This document shows, piece by piece, positions 51,507 to 61,716 of a DNA stretch of 64,000 bases. This DNA is from Kluyvera genomosp. 1 (GTDB taxonomy: Bacteria > Pseudomonadota > Gammaproteobacteria > Enterobacterales > Enterobacteriaceae). The position numbers and the translations under genes are program-made. The notes below the pieces were generated by a model. The model did not search any database and was not told the origin of the DNA. It saw only the letters and a program-made list of their open reading frames with translations. Within the stretch, counting starts at the first letter, position 1. The number at the start of each line of letters is the position of its first letter. Where the stretch lies: contig NZ_LGHZ01000025.1 in NCBI RefSeq assembly GCF_001266615.1, positions 17,733 through 81,732 on the forward strand, given 5' to 3'.

Positions 51507-53885
51507 ATGTCCAACAATGGCTCGTCACCGCTGGTGCTTTGGTACAACCAACTCGGCATGAATGATGTAGACAGAGTTGGAGGCAAAAATGCCTCCTTGG
51601 GTGAAATGATTACGAACCTGTCCGGGATGGGAGTTTCTGTACCCAACGGATTTGCCACCACTGCCGATGCGTTTAATCAGTTTCTCGACCAGAGCGGCGT
51701 GAACCAGCAGATCTATCAGCTGTTGGATGACACCGATATCGACGACGTTACCGCCCTGGCGAAAGCCGGCGCGCAGATCCGCCAATGGATCATCGACACT
51801 CCTTTCCAAAGCGAACTGGAACAGGCCATTCATGATGCCTATAACCAGCTGGCGGCGGATAATGCCAACGCCTCTTTTGCGGTGCGCTCGTCTGCCACTG
51901 CGGAAGATATGCCGGATGCCTCTTTTGCCGGCCAGCAGGAAACCTTCCTCAACGTCCACGGCTTTGATGCGGTGCTGGTGGCGGTGAAACACGTGTTTGC
52001 TTCGCTGTTTAACGACCGCGCGATCTCTTATCGCGTTCACCAGGGTTACGACCATCGCGGCGTGGCGCTCTCGGCTGGCGTCCAGCTGATGGTGCGCTCT
52101 GACCTGGCGTCCTCCGGCGTGATGTTCTCTATCGATACTGAATCCGGCTTTGACCAGGTGGTATTTATTACCTCCGCGTGGGGCCTGGGTGAAATGGTGG
52201 TACAGGGCGCGGTGAACCCGGATGAGTTTTACGTGCATAAACCGACGCTGGCGGCCAATCGTCCGGCTATTGTACGTCGCACGATGGGGTCGAAAAAGAT
52301 CCGTATGGTTTACGCGCCGACGCAGGAGCATGGCAAACAGGTCCGTATTGAAGATGTGCCGCGTGAGCAGTGCGATATCTTCTCGTTGACCAACGATGAA
52401 GTGCAGGAACTGGCGAAGCAAGCCGTACAGATTGAAAAACACTACGGTCGTCCGATGGACATCGAGTGGGCTAAAGACGGTCATACCGGCAAATTGTTTA
52501 TTGTTCAGGCGCGTCCAGAAACCGTACGTTCGCGTGGACAGGTGATGGAGCGTTATACGCTGCATTCTCAGGGGCGTATCGTTTCCGAAGGCCGTGCTAT
52601 CGGCCATCGTATCGGCGCGGGTAGCGTGAAAGTGATTCACGATATCAGCGAGATGAATCGTATTCAGCCAGGCGACGTGCTGGTTACCGACATGACCGAC
52701 CCGGATTGGGAACCGATCATGAAAAAAGCGGCGGCGATTGTTACCAACCGCGGCGGGCGTACCTGTCACGCAGCGATCATCGCCCGTGAATTGGGGATCC
52801 CAGCAGTTGTGGGCTGCGGTGATGCCACTGAACGCATGAAAGATGACGAAAAAGTTACCGTTTCCTGCGCGGAAGGCGACACTGGCTATGTTTACGCCGA
52901 TCTGCTGGACTTTAGCGTTAACAGCTCCAGCGTCGACACCATGCCGGATCTGCCGCTGAAGATCATGATGAACGTCGGTAACCCTGACCGTGCATTTGAC
53001 TTCGCCTGTCTGCCAAACGAAGGCGTAGGGCTGGCGCGTCTGGAATTCATCATCAACCGCATGATTGGCGTGCACCCGCGTGCGCTGCTGGAGTTTGATG
53101 ACCAGGAGCCGAAGCTGCAAAACGAAATCCGCGAGATGATGAAGGGCTTCGACTCGCCGAAAGAGTTTTACGTTGGCCGTCTGACCGAAGGGATCGCCAC
53201 GCTGGGCGCGGCGTTTTATCCGAAACGCGTCATTGTGCGCCTGTCTGATTTCAAATCGAACGAATACGCCAACCTGGTGGGCGGTGAGCGTTACGAGCCG
53301 GAAGAAGAGAACCCAATGCTCGGCTTCCGCGGCGCCGGTCGCTACGTTTCTGATAGTTTCCGCGATTGCTTTGCGCTGGAATGTGATGCGGTGAAACGCG
53401 TCCGTAACGACATGGGGTTGACCAACGTTGAGATCATGGTGCCGTTCGTGCGTACCGTCGATCAGGCGAAAGCGGTGGTTGATGAGCTGGCGCGTCAGGG
53501 TCTGAAGCGTGGAGAGAACGGTCTGAAGATCATTATGATGTGCGAAATCCCGTCCAACGCCCTGTTGGCGGAGCAGTTCCTTGAGCACTTCGATGGCTTC
53601 TCTATCGGGTCGAACGACATGACGCAGCTGGCGCTGGGTCTTGACCGTGACTCAGGTGTCGTTTCCGCGCTGTTCGATGAGCGTAACGATGCGGTGAAAG
53701 CGCTGTTGTCGATGGCGATTCGTGCCGCCAAGAAACAGGGTAAATACGTCGGTATTTGTGGGCAAGGCCCGTCAGATCACGAAGATTTCGCCGCCTGGCT
53801 GATGGAAGAAGGGATCGACAGCCTGTCGCTGAACCCGGATACCGTCGTGCAGACCTGGCTGGGTCTGGCTGAATTGAAAAAATAA
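51507..53885 (+). CDS. ppsA: phosphoenolpyruvate synthase PpsA
   Basis: The product is 792 residues, as in E. coli. It makes PEP from pyruvate and ATP (to AMP and phosphate) for gluconeogenesis. N-terminal ATP-grasp domain (about 15-350), a swivelling phosphohistidine domain with [19 protein letters not shown] near 416-434 (His near 421; the preceding Thr is the PpsR target) and a C-terminal PEP-binding barrel with [20 protein letters not shown] near 697-716 and [12 protein letters not shown] near 751. The start matches E. coli; AAAGGA is upstream. Confidence 0.98.
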   Translation: MSNNGSSPLVLWYNQLGMNDVDRVGGKNASLGEMITNLSGMGVSVPNGFATTADAFNQFLDQSGVNQQIYQLLDDTDIDDVTALAKAGAQIRQWIIDTPFQSELEQAIHDAYNQLAADNANASFAVRSSATAEDMPDASFAGQQETFLNVHGFDAVLVAVKHVFASLFNDRAISYRVHQGYDHRGVALSAGVQLMVRSDLASSGVMFSIDTESGFDQVVFITSAWGLGEMVVQGAVNPDEFYVHKPTLAANRPAIVRRTMGSKKIRMVYAPTQEHGKQVRIEDVPREQCDIFSLTNDEVQELAKQAVQIEKHYGRPMDIEWAKDGHTGKLFIVQARPETVRSRGQVMERYTLHSQGRIVSEGRAIGHRIGAGSVKVIHDISEMNRIQPGDVLVTDMTDPDWEPIMKKAAAIVTNRGGRTCHAAIIARELGIPAVVGCGDATERMKDDEKVTVSCAEGDTGYVYADLLDFSVNSSSVDTMPDLPLKIMMNVGNPDRAFDFACLPNEGVGLARLEFIINRMIGVHPRALLEFDDQEPKLQNEIREMMKGFDSPKEFYVGRLTEGIATLGAAFYPKRVIVRLSDFKSNEYANLVGGERYEPEEENPMLGFRGAGRYVSDSFRDCFALECDAVKRVRNDMGLTNVEIMVPFVRTVDQAKAVVDELARQGLKRGENGLKIIMMCEIPSNALLAEQFLEHFDGFSIGSNDMTQLALGLDRDSGVVSALFDERNDAVKALLSMAIRAAKKQGKYVGICGQGPSDHEDFAAWLMEEGIDSLSLNPDTVVQTWLGLAELKK

Positions 53886-53903
53886 CGCCTTATCCTGCTG
53901 AGC

Positions 53904-53932
53904 ATCCCGGGCCCTGTGCCCGGGATTTTTTT
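53904..53932 (+). terminator. ppsA terminator
   Basis: ATCCCGGGC / GCCCGGGAT with loop CCTGT is followed by six T, about 19 bases past the stop. Confidence 0.93.
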
Positions 53933-54118
53933 ATTCTGGGAGTTGCTGCCGATCACACTCCGCGAAGAAAACCAAAAATCATAAATCTACAGGCAATTCT
54001 GACAATTGTTCCTCGCCCTTCACTTCTGAATACTGATTCACAACTGTTAATACCGTGCGCTTACCCGTCATTGCTATGAATGATTTCGGGTATTGATCAG
54101 CAACTCAGGAGAACGGCT

Positions 54119-56488
54119 ATGACCCCGATTTATAAAGATCCCCAACGCCCGATTCAGGAACGTGTCGATGATTTACTGGTTCGCATGACCCCCGAGGAAA
54201 AATATGCCCAGATGCATGCCTGGTGGCTGGTGCTGTCGGAAGAGGGTCATCATCGAGAAAGAACGGATATGAGCGATGAGTTTGCCGGCGTTAGCGAACA
54301 AACCTCGCTGAGCGAGCGCCTGAAACTTGGCGTAGGACAAATTACCCGTCCGCTGGGCACCCATATTGTTGATGCAAAAACCGGTGTCCGCGCGGCCAAC
54401 CGCCTGCAAAAAATGATGATGGAGGAGACGCGGCTAGGGATCCCGGCGCTGTTCCATGAGGAGTGCCTGGTCGGTTTGCTGTGCAAAGACGCGACGCTGT
54501 TCCCATCATCGCTGAACTATGGCTCGACCTGGGATCCTGGGCTGGTTAAACGTGCTGCGCAGCAAATTGGTGAGGAGGCGCGCTCCACGGGATGCAAACA
54601 AGGGCTCGCACCGGTGCTGGATGTCTCACGTGATGTGCGCTGGGGGCGTACCGAGGAGACGTTCGGCGAAGATCCGTGGCTGGTGGGGGTGATGGCCTGT
54701 GCCTATGTTGACGGGCTGCAGGGCGAAAAACGTGATGTGCTGGCAACCCTTAAGCACTATGTGGGTCACTCGTTTAGCGAAGGGGCACGTAACCACGCTC
54801 CGGTGCATTTGGGGTTCCGTGAACTAAATGATACCTTCCTGCTGCCGTTTGAAATGGCGGTGAAGCAGGCCAATGCCGGCTCAGTGATGCCAGCCTATCA
54901 CGACATTGATAACCAGCCAGGGCACAGCGACAGTTTCCTGTTGACCACGGTGCTGCGGGAACGCTGGGGTTTTGACGGTATCGTGGTGGCTGACTACGGC
55001 GGCGTGAGCCTGCTGCATCAACATCACGGCGTGGCACAGGATGCCGCTGAGTCAGCAGCGCTGGCCTTTAATGCCGGGCTGGACGTGGAGCTGCCAAAAG
55101 ATGATTGTGCCCGCCATCTGGCGGAGGCGGTTGAGCGGGGGCTGATTACGCTTGAGAAAATTGACGAGATTGTCGCCCGCACGCTCACAGAGAAATTCCG
55201 CCTGGGCCTGTTTGAACATCCTTATACCGACGAGAATGCGATTTCACTGCAATCTGATGCTACGCGCCAGGTGGCGCGAGAGGTTGCGACTCGCTCCATT
55301 ACGCTGCTGGAAAACCGCAATACGCTGCCGCTTACCGGTAAACCCCGCATCGCGGTGGTGGGCCCGACGGCGGATGATCCGCTAGCGCTTTTGAGCGGCT
55401 ATAGCTTCCCGGTGCATCTGATCATCAGCGATATGGTGGAAAAAACTTCGCAGGTCACTACGCCGCTGATGGCGCTGCGCCACTATCTGGGTGATAGCCA
55501 AATTCGCTACGCCAAAGGCTGTCATATTATTGAGCAGCGCATGGCGGGGGCGCCGGTTTTCCCCGGTGACAGTTCGGGTAAACCCATGCAGTCTTCGCCG
55601 GTGTCTGAGGATCTCAGCCTGATTCCTGATGCGGTTCGTGCCGCGCAGGAGAGTGACGTGATTGTTGCCTGTGTGGGCGATCTGGCCGGGCTGTTCCAGA
55701 GCGGCACTGTAGGCGAAGGTTCCGATACGGATAGCCTGAATCTGCCTGGCGTGCAGCAACAGCTGCTCCAGGCGCTGGTGGATACCGGTAAACCGGTGGT
55801 GGTGGTGATGACCGGCGGTCGTCCGTATAACCTGCAGGGGCTTGAAGACAACGTCGCGGCCCTGATGCTGGCCTGGGCGCCGGGACAGGAGGGCGGCTGG
55901 GCCATTGCCGATGTGCTGACCGGCCGTGCTGAGCCGCAGGGTCGCCTGGTGGTGAGCGTGCCGAAAAGTGCCGGAGCGATGCCTTTCTACTATAACCACA
56001 AGCTAAAAAGCGGCGGCACGCCGTTTGCTTTCCACTTCGGCGCACTGTATCCCTTTGGTTTCGGTAAAGGTTGGGGAAAGTTTCGCTATGGCGAACCACA
56101 GTTGGCACACAGCCAGGTGGCAATTGACGGTGATATCACCTTGCGTATTCCGGTGAGAAACATCGGTGAACGCAGCGGCAGCGATGTGGTGCAAATTTAT
56201 GTCCGCGATAACGTCGCCTCTATGGTGCGTCCGCTTCAGGAGCTAAAAGCCTTCCAACGCGTGACGTTGTCACCGGGAGAGCAGACAACGCTGACCGTGA
56301 CGCTGCCGGTGGATATGCTGAACTTTACCAGCTATGAGGGACAACGCATTGTTGAACCCGGGGAGTTTGAGCTGCAAATCGGCAGTTCATCGGCAGACAT
56401 TCACCACCGTGTGACGGTACGGGTTAACGGTAAAACCCGCGTGCTGCCGTCCAATTGGCGCATGATGAGCCGCTGTGATATCGGGTGA
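54119..56488 (+). CDS. cytosolic family 3 beta-glycosidase (beta-glucosidase or beta-xylosidase)
   Basis: The product is 789 residues from ATG 54119, with AGGAG seven bases upstream; the frame extends 13 codons further without a ribosome site. There is no signal peptide. A GH3 N-terminal barrel (about 10-370) has LKHYVGH near 210-216 and the nucleophile Asp292 in VVADYGGVSLL. The GH3 C-terminal domain (about 390-630) carries EGSDTDSLNLPGVQQQLL near 540. A fibronectin III-like domain ends it (about 685-770). The family removes sugars from the non-reducing end of plant-type oligosaccharides; the substrate here cannot be read. E. coli K-12 has the ydiL-fadK block at this place. No transporter lies next to it. 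Confidence 0.85.
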   Translation: MTPIYKDPQRPIQERVDDLLVRMTPEEKYAQMHAWWLVLSEEGHHRERTDMSDEFAGVSEQTSLSERLKLGVGQITRPLGTHIVDAKTGVRAANRLQKMMMEETRLGIPALFHEECLVGLLCKDATLFPSSLNYGSTWDPGLVKRAAQQIGEEARSTGCKQGLAPVLDVSRDVRWGRTEETFGEDPWLVGVMACAYVDGLQGEKRDVLATLKHYVGHSFSEGARNHAPVHLGFRELNDTFLLPFEMAVKQANAGSVMPAYHDIDNQPGHSDSFLLTTVLRERWGFDGIVVADYGGVSLLHQHHGVAQDAAESAALAFNAGLDVELPKDDCARHLAEAVERGLITLEKIDEIVARTLTEKFRLGLFEHPYTDENAISLQSDATRQVAREVATRSITLLENRNTLPLTGKPRIAVVGPTADDPLALLSGYSFPVHLIISDMVEKTSQVTTPLMALRHYLGDSQIRYAKGCHIIEQRMAGAPVFPGDSSGKPMQSSPVSEDLSLIPDAVRAAQESDVIVACVGDLAGLFQSGTVGEGSDTDSLNLPGVQQQLLQALVDTGKPVVVVMTGGRPYNLQGLEDNVAALMLAWAPGQEGGWAIADVLTGRAEPQGRLVVSVPKSAGAMPFYYNHKLKSGGTPFAFHFGALYPFGFGKGWGKFRYGEPQLAHSQVAIDGDITLRIPVRNIGERSGSDVVQIYVRDNVASMVRPLQELKAFQRVTLSPGEQTTLTVTLPVDMLNFTSYEGQRIVEPGEFELQIGSSSADIHHRVTVRVNGKTRVLPSNWRMMSRCDIG

Positions 56489-56540
56489 TATTGTCCACTC
56501 GCTTCCGGCACTGGCGTGCCGGAAATTGCCGTGCGTTAGA

Positions 56541-56640
56541 TAAAAAAAAGCCCATCGTGGGAGATGGGCAAAGACTACACACAGCAATTCGTTGTTTCAC
56601 TCAGGGGATATATAAATCAAGGGGTTGATCTATTACCTTG
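56541..56640 (-). ncRNA. rprA: small RNA RprA
   Basis: The minus strand reads CCCCTGAGTGAAACAACGAA, then TTGCTGTGTGTAGTCTTTG, then the terminator GCCCATC-TCCCAC-GATGGGC with eight T. These are the conserved 3' two-thirds of E. coli RprA, including the region that pairs with the rpoS leader. The 5' third (AAGGTAATAGATCAACCCCTTGATTTATA) keeps the ATCAA/TTGAT hairpin idea but differs in sequence. RprA is an Hfq-dependent RNA that activates rpoS translation and represses csgD and ydaM. The 5' end is set by the -10 at 56647-56652. It lies between the glycosidase and ydiK; in E. coli also next to ydiK. Confidence 0.93.
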
Positions 56641-56646
56641 GAGGTT

Positions 56647-56690
56647 ATAGTAGGCATACGCGTTTTTTGCGTCGATCGGATTCCTCTCAA
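56647..56690 (-). promoter_or_regulatory. rprA promoter with RcsB-type box
   Basis: On the minus strand TACTAT (56647-56652) is the -10. GAGAGGAATCCGATCG at 56675-56690, centred about 43 bases before the start point, corresponds to the RcsB activation site of E. coli rprA. Envelope stress through the Rcs phosphorelay should thus induce RprA. Confidence 0.75.
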
Positions 56691-56785
56691 TAGTTAAATA
56701 AATGTGAATATTTTCCGAGGCATGTCGCGAATAGCGTGCATTTTTGAGGTGATTTGGTGAGGAATTGGTCAGTTTTACTTAAGTG

Positions 56786-56812
56786 AAAGGCGGGTTTCCC
56801 CGCCTTTTTTAT
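56786..56812. terminator. hairpin terminator at ydiK 3' end
   Basis: AAAGGCGGG / CCCGCCTTT with a 4-nt loop lies 7 bases beyond the ydiK stop and has T runs on the plus strand and a shorter one on the minus strand. It ends ydiK and blocks transcripts entering from the left. Confidence 0.8.
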
Positions 56813-56813
56813 C

Positions 56814-57935
56814 TTACTGTTTTGGATAGTTATTCTGTTCAAGCTCGGCCAGCTCTTCCAGAACCTGTTCCGGATCGGTTGATGGCGGTGGGATTTCATG
56901 TAACCAGGCGTCAAACAAGCGCCAGGACACCGCCAACAGGACAGGACCAATAAACAGGCCAATCATGCCGAAAGCCACCAGTCCACCGATAACGCCGGAG
57001 AGGATCAGAATCATCGGCAGGTCAGCGCCCATGCGAATCAGCATCGGACGAATCACGTTGTCCATCGTGCCGACTACGCAGCTCCACACCAGCAGCACGG
57101 TGCCCCAGGTGGTATCACCCGTCCAGTAGAGCCAGATAATGCAGGGCACCAGTACGATCAATGGCCCCAGCTGCACCAGGCAGGAAAAAATCATCACCAC
57201 GGTGAACAGCGTCGCGTAAGGCACGCCGGAAATAGCCAGACCAATACCGCCCAGCACGGCCTGTACCAGCGCGGTGACCACCACGCCCAGCGCAACGGCG
57301 CGGATAGCCTGGCCTGCCAGCAGAACGGCGGCGTCGCCGCGTTTAGCCGCCAGACGGGTGGCGAAGTAGCGCATGCCAAAGGCCACTTTTTCCCCCTGCC
57401 AGTACAGCAGGGCGCTGAACAGCAGCATCAGACCACTATGCAATAGGAAGCGACCAACATGCGCAGCCTGGCCGACAAACCAGGTGGTGGTGGTGCCAAG
57501 GTAAGGACGAATCTTCGCCATCAATGCACTGCCGCCCATATCCAGCAGGCTGTGCCAGCCGCTATACATTTTGGCACCAATAAACGGAATGCTATTGAGC
57601 CAGGCAAAATCAGGCAGCGTGAGCGTTCCACTGGTGATGGCATGAATCAGCGGCGAGCTGCTATCCACCAGGCTGTTGACCAGCAGGGCAATGGGAATCA
57701 CGAACAATAAAAAGAGCAGCAGCGTCATGACGAGGACAGCCAGGGAGCGGCGGCCAAAAAGGATGCGCTGAAGCCAAATCAGTACTGGCCAGGTGGCAAT
57801 AACGATAGTTGATGCCCAGGCGAAGCCCAGAATAAACGGCTGAACAATCCATAAACAAGCGATGATCATCAGTGCCAGAAACAGCACCGATAGCAGTATT
57901 TGCGGAATATCCCGCGGTTTAAGAACCGTGTTCAT
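56814..57935 (-). CDS. ydiK: AI-2E/PerM-family transporter YdiK
   Basis: The product is 373 residues (E. coli 370). About eight membrane segments are visible, two in the first 60 residues and a cluster at about 205-350, with a soluble region between. The family (PF01594) includes the AI-2 exporter TqsA and sodium/proton antiporters; the YdiK substrate is not established. The C-terminus is acidic (VLEELAELEQNNYPKQ). It is divergent from ydiJ. Confidence 0.93.
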   Translation of the reverse strand: MNTVLKPRDIPQILLSVLFLALMIIACLWIVQPFILGFAWASTIVIATWPVLIWLQRILFGRRSLAVLVMTLLLFLLFVIPIALLVNSLVDSSSPLIHAITSGTLTLPDFAWLNSIPFIGAKMYSGWHSLLDMGGSALMAKIRPYLGTTTTWFVGQAAHVGRFLLHSGLMLLFSALLYWQGEKVAFGMRYFATRLAAKRGDAAVLLAGQAIRAVALGVVVTALVQAVLGGIGLAISGVPYATLFTVVMIFSCLVQLGPLIVLVPCIIWLYWTGDTTWGTVLLVWSCVVGTMDNVIRPMLIRMGADLPMILILSGVIGGLVAFGMIGLFIGPVLLAVSWRLFDAWLHEIPPPSTDPEQVLEELAELEQNNYPKQ

Positions 57936-58152
57936 AAATAAGCTTTACCTTCAATAGCTCGCAAGACCGCAGATGCGGCATAAATCCGTTCATTGATAAT
58001 AATATCAATAAATTCCCGGTGCTGATTCTGCGGCAAAAACTACCGGGCGCATAAGGAAAAAATGTGATAAAACCATAACGGCACGACGCAAACGATTAAT
58101 CATTTATACACGCAGTTTTTGCCGACTACTGTATTGACGATAGCTGGCGATA

Positions 58153-58171
58153 TTGTGTGCGTACAACACAA
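58153..58171 (+). promoter_or_regulatory. inverted repeat before ydiJ, possible operator
   Basis: TTGTGT and ACACAA are exact inverted repeats around a 7-bp centre (GCGTACA), 23 bases upstream of the ydiJ start. The pattern resembles sites of GntR-type regulators of hydroxy-acid genes. The regulator is unknown. Confidence 0.35.
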
Positions 58172-58193
58172 CATTCAGAAAGGGTCAAACGTA

Positions 58194-61100
58194 ATGATCC
58201 CACAGATTTCCCAGGCACCTGGCGAAGTACCGCTGGTGCTGAATTATTTGCAGGCACTGGAGCAACAAGGCTTTACCGGAGATACCGCGACTCGCTACGC
58301 CGACAGGCTGACGATGGCGACCGATAACAGCATCTACCAGCTTCTTCCCGATGCGGTAGTGTTCCCTCGTTCCACCGCTGATGTTGCACTGTTGGCACGT
58401 ATTGCCGCAGAAGAACGCTATCAGTCCCTGGTCTTTACCCCGCGCGGCGGTGGTACCGGCACCAATGGACAGGCGTTGAATCAGGGCATCATCGTAGATA
58501 TGTCCCGCTATATGAACCGCATCATCGAAATCAACCCTGAAGAGGGGTGGGTGCGCGTAGAAGCGGGTGTCATCAAAGATCAGCTTAATCAATATTTGAA
58601 ACCCCACGGTTATTTTTTTGCGCCGGAGCTGTCGACCAGCAACCGTGCGACGCTGGGGGGAATGATCAACACCGATGCTTCCGGGCAGGGGTCGCTGGTG
58701 TATGGCAAAACCTCCGATCACGTACTCGGCGTGCGGGCGGTGCTGCTCGGTGGCGATATCCTCGATACCCAGCCGGTTCCCGTGGCGCTGGCCGAAACGC
58801 TGGCAAAAGAGCAGTCGGCGGCGGGGCGTATCTATCGCACTGTATTCGAACGTTGCCGCGACAATCGTCAGCTGATTATCGACAAATTCCCTAAACTTAA
58901 CCGCTTCCTGACCGGTTACGATCTGCGCCACGTCTTTAACGACGCGATGAGCGAATTTGACCTCACCCGCGTATTGACCGGTTCTGAAGGCACGCTGGCA
59001 TTTATCACTGAAGCGCGTCTTGATATCACGCCGCTACCGAAAGTGCGCCGTCTGGTGAATATCAAGTACGACTCTTTCGACTCTGCGCTACGCAACGCAC
59101 CGTTTATGGTTGAGGCACGCGCGCTCTCGGTTGAAACGGTTGACTCGAAAGTCCTGAATCTGGCGCGGGAAGATATTGTTTGGCACTCGGTCAACGAACT
59201 GATTACCGATGTTCCCGATAAAGAGATGCTGGGGCTGAATATCGTCGAGTTCGCCGGCGACGACGAGGCGTTGATTGAGGGGCAGGTCACTGCGCTGTGC
59301 CAGCGTCTTGATGAACTTATCGCCCAGCACGAAGGCGGAGTTATTGGCTGGCAGCGCTGCAATGAACTGGACGGTATCGAGCGTATTTACGCTATGCGTA
59401 AGAAGGCGGTTGGTCTGCTCGGCAATGCGAAAGGGGCGGCGAAGCCCATTCCGTTTGCGGAGGATACCTGCGTGCCGCCAGAGCATTTGGCGGACTATAT
59501 TGTCGAGTTTCGCGCGCTGCTCGATAGCCATGGCCTGAGCTACGGTATGTTCGGCCACGTCGATGCAGGAGTACTGCACGTTCGTCCGGCGCTGGATATG
59601 TGCGACCCGCAGCAAGAGATTTTAATGAAGAAGATCTCCGATGACGTGGTGGCGCTGACCGCGAAATACGGTGGGCTACTGTGGGGGGAGCATGGAAAAG
59701 GCTTCCGCGCTGAATACAGCCCCGCGTTCTTTGGCGAACAGCTTTATGCTGAGCTGCGCAAAGTTAAAGCGGCGTTTGACCCGGATAACCGTCTGAACCC
59801 AGGGAAAATTTGCCCGCCGGAAGGCGTGGATGCGCCGATGATGAAGGTGGATGCGGTAAAACGTGGCACCTACGATCGACAAATTCCGGTAACCGTGCGG
59901 TCGTCATGGCGCGGGGCGATGGAGTGTAACGGTAACGGTTTGTGCTTCAACTTTGATGCCAAAAGCCCGATGTGTCCGTCGATGAAAATCACCAATAACC
60001 GCATGCACTCGCCGAAAGGCCGTGCGACGCTGGTTCGTGAATGGCTGCGTCTGCTGGCCGATCGCGGCGTGGATCCTTCGATGCTGGAAAAAGAGCTGCC
60101 AGAGAAGCGTGCAAGCCTGCGCTCTTTGGTCGAGCGCACCCGCAACAGCTGGCATGCCCGCAAAGGGGAATACGATTTCTCCCATGAAGTGAAAGAGGCG
60201 ATGTCCGGCTGTCTGGCCTGCAAGGCGTGTTCAACACAGTGCCCGATTAAAATTGATGTGCCGGAATTCCGCTCTCGCTTCCTGCAGTTGTACCACACGC
60301 GCTATCTTCGCCCGGTTCGCGATCATCTGGTGGCGACGGTGGAAAGCTATGCACCGCTGATGGCGCGCGCGCCGAAAACGTTCAACTTCTTTATGAACCA
60401 GCCGCTGGTGCGAAAGCTGTCGGAGAAACATATCGGCATGGTGGATTTACCGATGCTGTCCGTGCCGTCGCTGCAAAAACAGGTGGTGACGCATCGCTCG
60501 GCTAATCTGACGCTTGAGCAGCTTGAAGCGCTATCGCCAGAGCAAAAAGCCCAGACGGTGCTGGTGGTGCAGGATCCGTTTACCAGCTATTACGATGCGC
60601 AGGTCGTCGCCGACTTTATTCGCCTGATCGATAAATTGGGCTATCAGCCGGTGCTGCTGCCATTCTCTCCGAACGGTAAAGCTCAGCATATCAAGGGCTT
60701 CGTGACGCGCTTTACCAAAACGGCACAGAAAACGTCTGACTATCTGAACAGGGTGGCGGCGTTGGGCATGCCGATGGTTGGCGTCGATCCGGCGCTGGTG
60801 CTGTGCTATCGCGATGAGTATAAGCAGGTGCTGGGCGATAAGCGCGGTGATTTTAACGTCATGCTGGTCCATGAATGGCTGCCGCAGGTGTTGGAGAGCC
60901 ACGAGACGGTACTGCCAGCCGGTGAGTCCTGGTATCTATTCGGCCACTGTACGGAGGTCACCGCGCTGCCGGCGGCACCGAAACAGTGGGCGACGATTTT
61001 TGCGCGCTTTGGCGCGACGCTGGAGAACGTGAGCGTCGGCTGCTGCGGAATGGCCGGGACTTACGGTCACGAAGTGAAAAATCACGCCAACTCGTTAGGC

Positions 61101-61250
61101 ATCTATGAGCTCTCCTGGCATCAGGCGATGCAGCGACTGCCGCGTAACCGCTGCCTGGCTACCGGCTATTCTTGCCGAAGCCAGGTGAAGCGTGTCGAGG
61201 GTAACGGCGTGCGCCATCCATTACAGGCTTTACTGGAGATTATCGGATGA
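58194..61250 (+). CDS. ydiJ: FAD-linked oxidoreductase with iron-sulfur domain YdiJ
   Basis: The product is 1018 residues, as in E. coli, from ATG 58194 ([16 protein letters not shown]); AGAAAGGG is upstream. It joins an FAD-binding type 4 domain (about 50-230, with [17 protein letters not shown] near 83), an FAD oxidase C-terminal domain (about 270-560), and a 4Fe-4S domain with [14 protein letters not shown] near 670. A Cys-rich CCG domain with [11 protein letters not shown] ends it near 950. Recent work links YdiJ to D-2-hydroxyglutarate oxidation; I treat this as likely but not shown here. Its TGA overlaps the menI ATG. Confidence 0.95.
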   Translation: MIPQISQAPGEVPLVLNYLQALEQQGFTGDTATRYADRLTMATDNSIYQLLPDAVVFPRSTADVALLARIAAEERYQSLVFTPRGGGTGTNGQALNQGIIVDMSRYMNRIIEINPEEGWVRVEAGVIKDQLNQYLKPHGYFFAPELSTSNRATLGGMINTDASGQGSLVYGKTSDHVLGVRAVLLGGDILDTQPVPVALAETLAKEQSAAGRIYRTVFERCRDNRQLIIDKFPKLNRFLTGYDLRHVFNDAMSEFDLTRVLTGSEGTLAFITEARLDITPLPKVRRLVNIKYDSFDSALRNAPFMVEARALSVETVDSKVLNLAREDIVWHSVNELITDVPDKEMLGLNIVEFAGDDEALIEGQVTALCQRLDELIAQHEGGVIGWQRCNELDGIERIYAMRKKAVGLLGNAKGAAKPIPFAEDTCVPPEHLADYIVEFRALLDSHGLSYGMFGHVDAGVLHVRPALDMCDPQQEILMKKISDDVVALTAKYGGLLWGEHGKGFRAEYSPAFFGEQLYAELRKVKAAFDPDNRLNPGKICPPEGVDAPMMKVDAVKRGTYDRQIPVTVRSSWRGAMECNGNGLCFNFDAKSPMCPSMKITNNRMHSPKGRATLVREWLRLLADRGVDPSMLEKELPEKRASLRSLVERTRNSWHARKGEYDFSHEVKEAMSGCLACKACSTQCPIKIDVPEFRSRFLQLYHTRYLRPVRDHLVATVESYAPLMARAPKTFNFFMNQPLVRKLSEKHIGMVDLPMLSVPSLQKQVVTHRSANLTLEQLEALSPEQKAQTVLVVQDPFTSYYDAQVVADFIRLIDKLGYQPVLLPFSPNGKAQHIKGFVTRFTKTAQKTSDYLNRVAALGMPMVGVDPALVLCYRDEYKQVLGDKRGDFNVMLVHEWLPQVLESHETVLPAGESWYLFGHCTEVTALPAAPKQWATIFARFGATLENVSVGCCGMAGTYGHEVKNHANSLGIYELSWHQAMQRLPRNRCLATGYSCRSQVKRVEGNGVRHPLQALLEIIG

Positions 61251-61657
61251 TCTGGAAACGACAAGCGACGTTGGCGGCCCTTAATGCGATGGGTGAAGGC
61301 AATATGGTGGGGCTGCTGGATATTCAGTTTGACCGTATCGGCGAAGACTCACTGGAGGCCACCATGCCGGTGGACTCACGCACGCATCAGCCGTTTGGTC
61401 TTTTGCACGGCGGGGCGTCGGTGGTGCTGGCAGAAACTTTGGGCTCGGTCGCAGGGTATTTGTGCACCGAAGGCGAGGAGAAAGTCGTTGGACTTGAAGT
61501 TAACGCCAACCATATTCGTTCTGCGCGCAGTGGACGCGTTCGCGGCGTGTGCAAAGCGTTGCATGCCGGGCGTCGTCATCAGGTCTGGCAGATAGAGATC
61601 TTTGATGAGCAGGGACGGTTGTGTTGTTCCTCACGGCTGACAACCGCCGTCGTCTAA
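61247..61657 (+). CDS. menI: 1,4-dihydroxy-2-naphthoyl-CoA hydrolase MenI (YdiI)
   Basis: The product is 136 residues, as in E. coli. It is a hotdog-fold thioesterase: Gln48 and His54 and the catalytic Glu63 are present in [20 protein letters not shown]. It releases 1,4-dihydroxy-2-naphthoate from CoA in menaquinone synthesis, and so supports the quinol pool used by NarGHI. Coupled to ydiJ by ATGA. Confidence 0.95.
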   Translation: MIWKRQATLAALNAMGEGNMVGLLDIQFDRIGEDSLEATMPVDSRTHQPFGLLHGGASVVLAETLGSVAGYLCTEGEEKVVGLEVNANHIRSARSGRVRGVCKALHAGRRHQVWQIEIFDEQGRLCCSSRLTTAVV

Positions 61658-61716
61658 CCGCTATCGCGCTGTGGCCGGGCTAGAATGATTTAGCCCGGCC
61701 GAATGTCCCGGCACCT

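Noticed and set aside
51525..53588. 687-codon open frame on the strand opposite ppsA
   Set aside because: It is a shadow of the highly expressed ppsA codons; composition is His/Arg-rich and matches no family.
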